This document shows, in pieces, positions 5,724 to 9,276 of a stretch of DNA of 13,555 nucleotides. Source of the stretch: an uncultured Faecalibacterium sp. (GTDB lineage Bacteria; Bacillota; Clostridia; Oscillospirales; Ruminococcaceae); assembly GCA_902463905.1 (NCBI GenBank), contig CABQHF010000032.1:1-13555 (forward strand). Direction: 5' to 3'. Made by a program: the position numbers and the translations under genes. Under the pieces are notes generated by a model. The model was not told where the DNA came from, did no database searches, and saw only the letters and a program-made list of their open reading frames with translations. Numbering within the stretch: position 1 is the stretch's first letter; each line of letters starts with the position of its first letter.

Positions 5724-5813
5724 ATGACTATGTTTCACTTTACCTGTGTGGCACCCTTCCTTGCGTGGTGCCTGATCGGCGCTGTGGCCTGCTGGTTCAG
5801 CGGGAACCGCTAA
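5724..5813 (+). CDS. 29-residue single-pass membrane peptide
   Basis: The ORF begins at ATG 5724 with a strong AGGAGGA at 5709-5715 and ends at TAA 5811-5813. The TAA immediately precedes the AAGGAGG of the next gene. The peptide is MTMFHFTCVAPFLAWC followed by LIGAVACWFSGNR, with residues about 7-25 forming one hydrophobic segment and a short polar tail ending in arginine. The tight spacing and good ribosome-binding site support translation. The function is unknown. A membrane-acting phage-type microprotein, toxin or signalling peptide are all possible. Confidence 0.55.
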   Translation: MTMFHFTCVAPFLAWCLIGAVACWFSGNR

Positions 5814-5826
5814 GGAGGTGGGCAAG

Positions 5827-6210
5827 ATGGAACAGACCGTGAACGCCCCGCGCCGTGCTGACCTGAAGATTGATTTCGCGGTGATCATGCCGGATGACAG
5901 CATGAAGAACAAAGGAATCTGGCCCGGTGATGTGGTCTATTTGGAAGCCTGCGACCATGTGGACAACGGCCAGACCGCTGCCGTGCAGGTGGGCAAGGAT
6001 GTATTTGTGCGGGTCATCTGGCAGGAAGAAACGCGGTTTTCCCTTGTTCCGGCGAACCCTGCATACATAAGCACCGTGCTTCAGGGCGCGGAGATGGACC
6101 GCGCAGAGATTCTCGGCAAGGTTGTGGCATTTGCCCATATCTATCCCGACAAGCACCCCGGCGGGGTCAAAACCACCCCCGCCCCGAATGATAGGGAGGT
6201 ATCTGAATGA
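5827..6210 (+). CDS. Stand-alone S24 (LexA/UmuD-like) domain lacking the catalytic lysine
   Basis: The 127-residue protein is an S24 peptidase fold without a helix-turn-helix. MPDDSMKNKGIWPGDVVYL (21-39) carries the nucleophile serine S25 in the usual 'DSM' setting and the 'GD-V' strand. VDNGQTAAVQVGKDVFVRV then aligns with the LexA segment ending in the general-base lysine, but position 62 is arginine. FSLVPANPAY matches the 'LLPENSEF' strand. No Ala-Gly cleavage site is evident at the N-terminus. It is probably not proteolytic and may instead pair with other S24 domains. The start at 5827 is chosen because AAGGAGG lies 8 bases before it; GTG 5818 would overlap the ribosome-binding site. It overlaps the next ORF by 4 bases (ATGA). 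It could be the missing half of the peptidase-less repressor system. Confidence 0.8.
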   Translation: MEQTVNAPRRADLKIDFAVIMPDDSMKNKGIWPGDVVYLEACDHVDNGQTAAVQVGKDVFVRVIWQEETRFSLVPANPAYISTVLQGAEMDRAEILGKVVAFAHIYPDKHPGGVKTTPAPNDREVSE

Positions 6211-6353
6211 AGATCACCATATCTTATACCTTGGGGGAGACAAAACAGGCCCAGAGGGTACAGGCCGTACTGGTGCAGCTCTTCGGGCAGTGCCGCATGC
6301 ACAGCAGCCAGACCGGCGACCGCTGCATTGTGTATTTGACGTTTCGTTTCTGA
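6207..6353 (+). CDS. 48-residue hypothetical protein coupled to the S24-like gene
   Basis: The ATG at 6207 overlaps the S24-like stop as ATGA, with AGGGAGG 6-7 bases upstream, and the frame ends at TGA 6351-6353. The peptide starts MKITISYTLGETKQAQRVQA, continues with LVQLFGQCRMHSSQTGDRC and ends IVYLTFRF. The beta-helix-beta pattern suggests a small folded domain. No family is recognised. The overlap and ribosome-binding site are the evidence that it is translated. Its last codons overlap the -35 element of the next promoter. Confidence 0.6.
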   Translation: MKITISYTLGETKQAQRVQAVLVQLFGQCRMHSSQTGDRCIVYLTFRF

Positions 6354-6364
6354 CATGGTATACT
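6336..6364 (+). promoter_or_regulatory. Internal promoter upstream of the capsid genes
   Basis: TTGACG (6336-6341), a 17-base spacer and TATACT (6359-6364) give a good sigma-70-type promoter with an expected start near 6371. An intrinsic terminator lies only about 45-90 bases downstream. The promoter therefore makes a short RNA or feeds a termination-controlled late operon. Confidence 0.7.
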
Positions 6365-6370
6365 GAGCCT

Positions 6371-6462
6371 GTAAGGCATAGAGTACCGCACAGGCGAACG
6401 TCTGTCAAGCTAATAAGCACAGGGAAAACGCTTCTATTGAGCGGTTCTCTGTGCTTTTTTAT
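6371..6462 (+). ncRNA. Candidate ~90-nt small RNA or attenuated leader
   Basis: A good promoter and a strong terminator bracket about 90 nt with no start codon and ribosome-binding site pair. A short GCCTGT/ACAGGC pairing (6367-6372 with 6390-6395) could form near the 5' end, and the terminator hairpin supplies the 3' end. No known RNA family is recognised. Evidence is limited to this promoter-terminator spacing. Confidence 0.4.
6415..6462 (+). terminator. Strong intrinsic terminator before the capsid region
   Basis: Arms AAGCACAG (6415-6422) and CTGTGCTT (near 6449-6456) pair outside a second stem (CGCT/AGCG, GAA/TTC), and TTTTTT follows. It separates the early/regulatory genes from the scaffold and capsid genes. 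Capsid expression would need read-through, antitermination, or a promoter in the gap after it. Confidence 0.85.
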
Positions 6463-6892
6463 TTTGCCTGCTTTTCTGTGCTGGCGCTTTGGGTGCTCTC
6501 TGAATGCTACTTTGCTCTGTGGTTTCGTCCTCCTTCCATGGTCCGCCCGGAAAGCCGCAAAAACAGTGAAAAAAGGCAAAATGAGCGGTGTGTTTGTGGC
6601 TGTTTCTATGCCTTACTTTTCAGCCGCAGGCGTGCCGCCTTTGAATTGCTTTTTCTCGATAAATCGTTATTTACGCAAGGTCTGGCACGGGGTGGGGAGG
6701 GTCCCCCTCCCCCGCCCACGGCGACCCCCACACTGTCCAGCGCCGATTTACACACGGGTAAATTTTCGCAGAGGGTGCAAAACGGGTGTATGGCGGCCCG
6801 TTTGAACCCCTCCGGAGCATTTACACACGCGTTTTGTCAGGGGCTAAAAAATACACGCACACGGCCGCGGAAAGGCCGGGAAAGGAACCACA
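6463..6892 (+). other. 430-nt GC-rich non-coding gap before the scaffold gene
   Basis: No convincing gene lies here. The one open frame (6451-6969) is a Pro/Arg/Cys-rich shadow that runs into the scaffold gene in another frame. Visible structure: the GC-rich palindrome at 6694-6712; two copies of TTTACACACG (one beginning near 6748, one near 6829); a third partly inverted copy, ACGGGTGTA, near 6782; and a final AAAGGAA at 6881-6887 acting as ribosome-binding site for the scaffold. The block sits where a prophage would carry its terminase and portal genes. It may hold the late promoter and a packaging (cos/pac) signal. Both are inferences. Confidence 0.5.
6694..6712. repeat. Perfect GC-only inverted repeat
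   Basis: GGGGAGGG (6694-6701) and CCCTCCCC (6705-6712) are exact complements separated by TCC. The flanks continue C-rich. A stable extrusion-prone palindrome in a non-coding gap just before head genes recalls phage cohesive-end regions, but no T-run makes it a terminator. Confidence 0.6.
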
Positions 6893-7363
6893 ATGGAAAC
6901 TGTGAAACAGGAAGCAACCCCCACCACCGCAGGAGAGCAGCAGCCGGAACGCACCTTTACACAAGCTGAGGTCAATGCCATAGTGGCCGACCGCTTGAGC
7001 CGGGAGCGCTCCAAGTATGCCGATTACGACGAACTGAAAGCCCGCGCCAGCGAGCTGCAGCAGGCCAACGCCCGCGCTGACGCCCTACAGGGCCAGCTGG
7101 ACAGCCTGACCAAGGCCAACGCCCTGCAGGCGATGCGCGGCAGGGTGTCCACCCAGACCGGCGTCCCTGCCGAGCTGCTGACCGGCGAGACCGAAGAAGA
7201 GTGCACCGAGCAGGCAAGCAAAATCAAGCAGTATGCTGCGCCTAGCTATCCAATCATCCGCGACGGCGGCGAGCCGTACCACACGCCCAGCGTGCCGAAT
7301 GTTGTAGCAAAGGCTTTCAGCCCGAACCAGAAGCACAAGCCGAAAGAATTTAAACCCTACTGA
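6893..7363 (+). CDS. Capsid scaffolding protein (DUF4355-type)
   Basis: The 156-residue protein would guide assembly of the procapsid from the major capsid protein encoded next. Residues 1-20 are a polar start. TFTQAEVNAIVADRLSRERS at 21-40 is the family hallmark, a long Arg/Glu helix. About 40-80 is a predicted coiled coil rich in Leu, Gln and Ala (ADALQGQLDSLTKANALQAM). Residues 85-100 (TGVPAELLTGETEEEC) match the usual post-coil motif, and the basic end HKPKEFKPY suits coat binding. It is short for the family. The ATG at 6893 has AAAGGAA upstream. The capsid gene starts 22 bases after its stop. Confidence 0.85.
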   Translation: METVKQEATPTTAGEQQPERTFTQAEVNAIVADRLSRERSKYADYDELKARASELQQANARADALQGQLDSLTKANALQAMRGRVSTQTGVPAELLTGETEEECTEQASKIKQYAAPSYPIIRDGGEPYHTPSVPNVVAKAFSPNQKHKPKEFKPY

Positions 7364-7385
7364 CAACGAAACGAGGTTTTGAAAT

Positions 7386-8231
7386 ATGTCCGTTGAACTT
7401 ACAACCAGATACGCCCCGCAGACCGACGAGCTTTTCAAAGCGGAAAGCAAGATCAGTCTGTTGACTAACACCGATTTCGATTGGACCGGTGCCCATGCCA
7501 TCAAGCTGTACAAGATCAGCACCGCGCCCATGAATGACTATTCCCGCAACCGCAGCACCGAACCGGCAGACAGTGAAGGTCTGTCCCGGTATGGCAAGCT
7601 GCTGGACCTGTCCGCGACCACGGAAGAGATGCTTCTGAAGCATGACCGTTCGTTCATCTTCAACGTTGACCGTCTGGACGAGGACGAGACCGCCGGACAG
7701 CTGGAAGCCGGCACCGCTCTGGCCCGCGAACTGCGCGAGGTTGTCGTGCCGGAGGTTGACACCAACGTCTATTCCGTCATGACCGCCGGTGCAGGCCACA
7801 AGCCCGCAGCCGCAGCGCTGACCAAGTCCAACATCTATGCCGCCGTGCTGGCCGCGTCTCAGGCGCTGGACGACGCAGAGGTGCCGGAGACCGAACGCGT
7901 GTTGGTTGTCACTCCGGCATCTTATGCCCTGCTGAAACAGGCCGTCGATTTCGATCATACCGAGATCGACGCAGAGATGCGTGCCCGCGGCGTCGTGGCC
8001 ATGATCGACGGTGCAGCCGTCGTGAAGGTGCCCGCCATCCGGCTGCCGTCCAAATTCGGCTTTATGCTGGCACACCCGTCTGCGACCGTGGCCCCGGTCA
8101 AGCTGGAGGATTTCGGCATCCACAACGACACCCCGCTTTCCAGCGGCACGATCGTCACCGGCCGCGTCTGCTATGACGCCTTTGTGCTGGACAACAAGAA
8201 GTCCGGCATTTACTATCAGGCAAAGGCCTGA
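7386..8231 (+). CDS. HK97-fold major capsid protein
   Basis: The 281-residue protein forms the icosahedral shell. The N-terminal SVELTTRYAPQTDELFKAES and LLTNTDFDWTGAHAIKLYKI are typical of tailed-phage coat proteins paired with DUF4355 scaffolds. They are followed by SRYG and TTEEMLLKHDRSF (the E-loop/A-domain entry), DRLDEDET, and LVVTPASYALLKQ near the axial domain. There is no long N-terminal prohead-protease delta domain, consistent with a scaffold-based, protease-free head. The ATG at 7386 has only a weak GAGG upstream. A terminator follows 90 bases after the stop. No portal, terminase, connector or protease gene is adjacent, which is very unusual for a prophage head module. Confidence 0.9.
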   Translation: MSVELTTRYAPQTDELFKAESKISLLTNTDFDWTGAHAIKLYKISTAPMNDYSRNRSTEPADSEGLSRYGKLLDLSATTEEMLLKHDRSFIFNVDRLDEDETAGQLEAGTALARELREVVVPEVDTNVYSVMTAGAGHKPAAAALTKSNIYAAVLAASQALDDAEVPETERVLVVTPASYALLKQAVDFDHTEIDAEMRARGVVAMIDGAAVVKVPAIRLPSKFGFMLAHPSATVAPVKLEDFGIHNDTPLSSGTIVTGRVCYDAFVLDNKKSGIYYQAKA

Positions 8232-8319
8232 TTGTGCATCTTGCCCCGCAGCGCGGCCCGATCGGGTGCCGATCGGCGAACGTGACCCGGCAGAATGCAC
8301 AAAAACAGCTTAATAAACA

Positions 8320-8353
8320 GAATGCCCGCAGCCTTGCACTGTGGGCATTTTTT
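8320..8353 (+). terminator. Intrinsic terminator after the capsid gene
   Basis: AATGCCCGCAG (8321-8331) pairs with CTGTGGGCATT (one wobble) and is followed by TTTTTT. It ends the scaffold-capsid transcript 17 bases before the last gene of the element. Confidence 0.85.
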
Positions 8354-8369
8354 GACGGAGGGCACCAGC

Positions 8370-8810
8370 ATGAAGGAACTTAACCCAGAGACCGCACGCA
8401 AAAAGGCATGGTTGAATCGGTATCAGGACAGTTTGCGCAGACAGGCGCGGCTTGCTTTCCTGATCGAGGACGCCCGCAGTTATGCCACGTCGCTGCAATC
8501 CCCCGGCGGGGTGCGCACAGCGCCCACCGGCGTACACTCTGACCGTGTGGCCAATGCTGTGCAGCGCATTGACACGCTGCAACGGGAGTATGCCGCAGAG
8601 GTTGAACACGGCATCCAGATCAGATCCGAGATCAAGACCGCAATAGAAGCGCTGCCGGATATCATGCAAACGCTGGTGCTGTATCACAGGTATCTGCAAG
8701 GCCTGAAATTTGATGCCGTGTGCAGGGAGGTTGACCGCTCCTATTGCACCGTCAGAACGCTGCATATTGCCGCTCTGGCCGCGCTGGTGGTGCCGGAGGA
8801 TGTGTTATAG
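8370..8810 (+). CDS. ArpU/RinA/DUF1492-like late regulator with sigma region-4-type helix-turn-helix
   Basis: The 146-residue protein starts at ATG 8370, which has GGAGGG about 8 bases upstream; the longer in-frame start would cross the capsid terminator. Residues 1-90 are helical, with LRRQARLAFLIEDARSYATS followed by a linker and RIDTLQREYAAEVEHGI. Residues about 95-146 look like sigma-70 region 4: LPDIMQTLVLYHRYLQGLKF, then VCREVDRSYCTVRTLHIAAL. Such proteins in Gram-positive phages activate late genes or packaging. In prophages they lie before the terminase; here the gene comes last, after its own terminator, so it needs its own promoter or read-through. It may activate a promoter in the 430-nt gap or helper late promoters. 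Confidence 0.75.
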   Translation: MKELNPETARKKAWLNRYQDSLRRQARLAFLIEDARSYATSLQSPGGVRTAPTGVHSDRVANAVQRIDTLQREYAAEVEHGIQIRSEIKTAIEALPDIMQTLVLYHRYLQGLKFDAVCREVDRSYCTVRTLHIAALAALVVPEDVL

Positions 8811-8816
8811 CACGCA

Positions 8817-8839
8817 AAGTGTGTTAAATAGTGTGTTAC
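8817..8839 (+). repeat. Right integrase arm-type repeat pair
   Basis: Two AGTGTGTTA copies 12-13 bases apart match the block at 698-720 in 21 of 23 positions. They sit 48 bp inside the right core repeat. A further partial TGTGTTATA lies at 8801-8809, inside the end of the regulator gene. Confidence 0.7.
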
Positions 8840-8840
8840 G

Positions 8841-8885
8841 AAAAGGAAAAGCCGCCTAGATTTTAACGAATCTAATCGGTTTTTC
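8841..8885 (-). terminator. Replacement tRNA-Thr terminator supplied by the element
   Basis: CCGCCTAGATT (8852-8862) and AATCTAATCGG (8869-8879) pair with an interior mismatch. On the minus strand the run complementary to 8841-8850 (TTTTCCTTTT) follows, and TTTTT lies on the plus side at 8880-8884, so it may work both ways. It begins 2 bases from the tRNA CCA end and replaces the terminator displaced to 511-557. Confidence 0.7.
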
Positions 8886-8886
8886 T

Positions 8887-8910
8887 TGGAGCTGGTGACA
8901 GGAGTTGAAC
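8887..8910. repeat. attR core: 3' end of tRNA-Thr
   Basis: These 24 bases match 563-586 exactly. They run from the encoded CCA through the 3' acceptor strand into the T arm, so integration here rebuilds a complete tRNA gene. Confidence 0.95.
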
Positions 8911-8961
8911 CTGCAACCCACTGATTACAAATCAGTTGCGCTGCCATTGCGCCACACCAGC
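8887..8961 (-). tRNA. tRNA-Thr (anticodon UGU)
   Basis: The minus strand folds as a full cloverleaf: acceptor GCTGGTG/CACCAGC, D arm GCGC/GCGC, anticodon stem ACTGA/TCAGT with loop TTTGTAA (anticodon TGT), and T arm GCAGG/CCTGT around TTCAACT. The discriminator is T and CCA is encoded. A -35/-10 pair stands upstream at 8996-9024. The gene decodes ACA/ACN codons and is the insertion site of the element, which leaves it intact. Confidence 0.97.
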
Positions 8962-8995
8962 AGATATTCTGTTCGGGAAATAACTTTCCTGACAT

Positions 8996-9024
8996 AGGAT
9001 ACCAGAAATCGGGCAGATTGTCAA
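8996..9024 (-). promoter_or_regulatory. tRNA-Thr promoter
   Basis: On the minus strand TTGACA (9024-9019), 17 bases and TATCCT (9001-8996) lie about 28-35 bases before the mature tRNA 5' end. A full -35 suits a strongly expressed tRNA. Confidence 0.8.
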
Positions 9025-9136
9025 TATCCACTCCCCTGCCCTGCGTCAGAAGCAGGCAGGCGTCCACAGACCGTGCGGAGCCAGCGCAGCGCTTCCGGTG
9101 CGCTGCTTTTGGGGAGTGTCAACACGACAAAATCCC

Positions 9137-9165
9137 TTGCAAGGCACGGGTTGCAGCGCTATAAT
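9137..9165 (+). promoter_or_regulatory. Promoter of the sensor kinase gene
   Basis: TTGCAA (9137-9142), a 17-base spacer and TATAAT (9160-9165) precede the kinase start by about 110 bases. The rest of 8962-9276 holds the divergent tRNA promoter and no gene. Confidence 0.7.
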
Positions 9166-9276
9166 TCAACCGGGATATTTTACAATAAAAGCTCCTGTCT
9201 GCGGCCGGTGTGGAATGTGCTGCAGAAAGGCTTATTGGATGGATAAAAACAGGGATCAATGTGAGGAGAGTTTATC

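Larger units (their letters stand above)
563..8910. mobile_element. 8.3 kb satellite-like integrated element in tRNA-Thr(UGU)
   Basis: A perfect 24-bp direct repeat bounds the unit, and the right copy is the 3' end of an intact tRNA. A tyrosine integrase sits just inside the left repeat. The order is integrase, MntA-HepT-like fusion and repressor (leftward), then Cro-like, XRE, RepA-like ATPase, iterons, winged helix, small membrane peptide, S24-like protein, small ORF, scaffold, major capsid and ArpU-like regulator (rightward). No terminase, portal, head protease, tail, holin, endolysin or primase is present. The size and layout resemble phage-inducible satellites. A deletion-reduced prophage is the main alternative. 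Matching arm-type repeats at both ends and a substitute terminator argue that both ends are intact. One internal gene is frameshifted. Confidence 0.85.

Noticed and set aside
6451..6969. 172-residue frame across the gap before the scaffold gene
   Set aside because: It starts inside the terminator, contains a Pro run made by the C-rich palindrome and overlaps the scaffold gene in another frame. No ribosome-binding site or domain.
7350..8300. 316-residue open frame antisense to the capsid gene
   Set aside because: Shadow of a gene with clear capsid similarity; composition typical of antisense translation.
563..8910. Insertion sequence or integrative conjugative element
   Set aside because: No DDE transposase with terminal inverted repeats and no relaxase or type IV secretion genes; the phage-type gene set fits a satellite or reduced prophage.
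9086..9110. GCAGCGC/GCGCTGC hairpin with TTTT as a rightward terminator
   Set aside because: The stem is short and the T-run is only four, and no rightward gene ends before it, so support is too weak.
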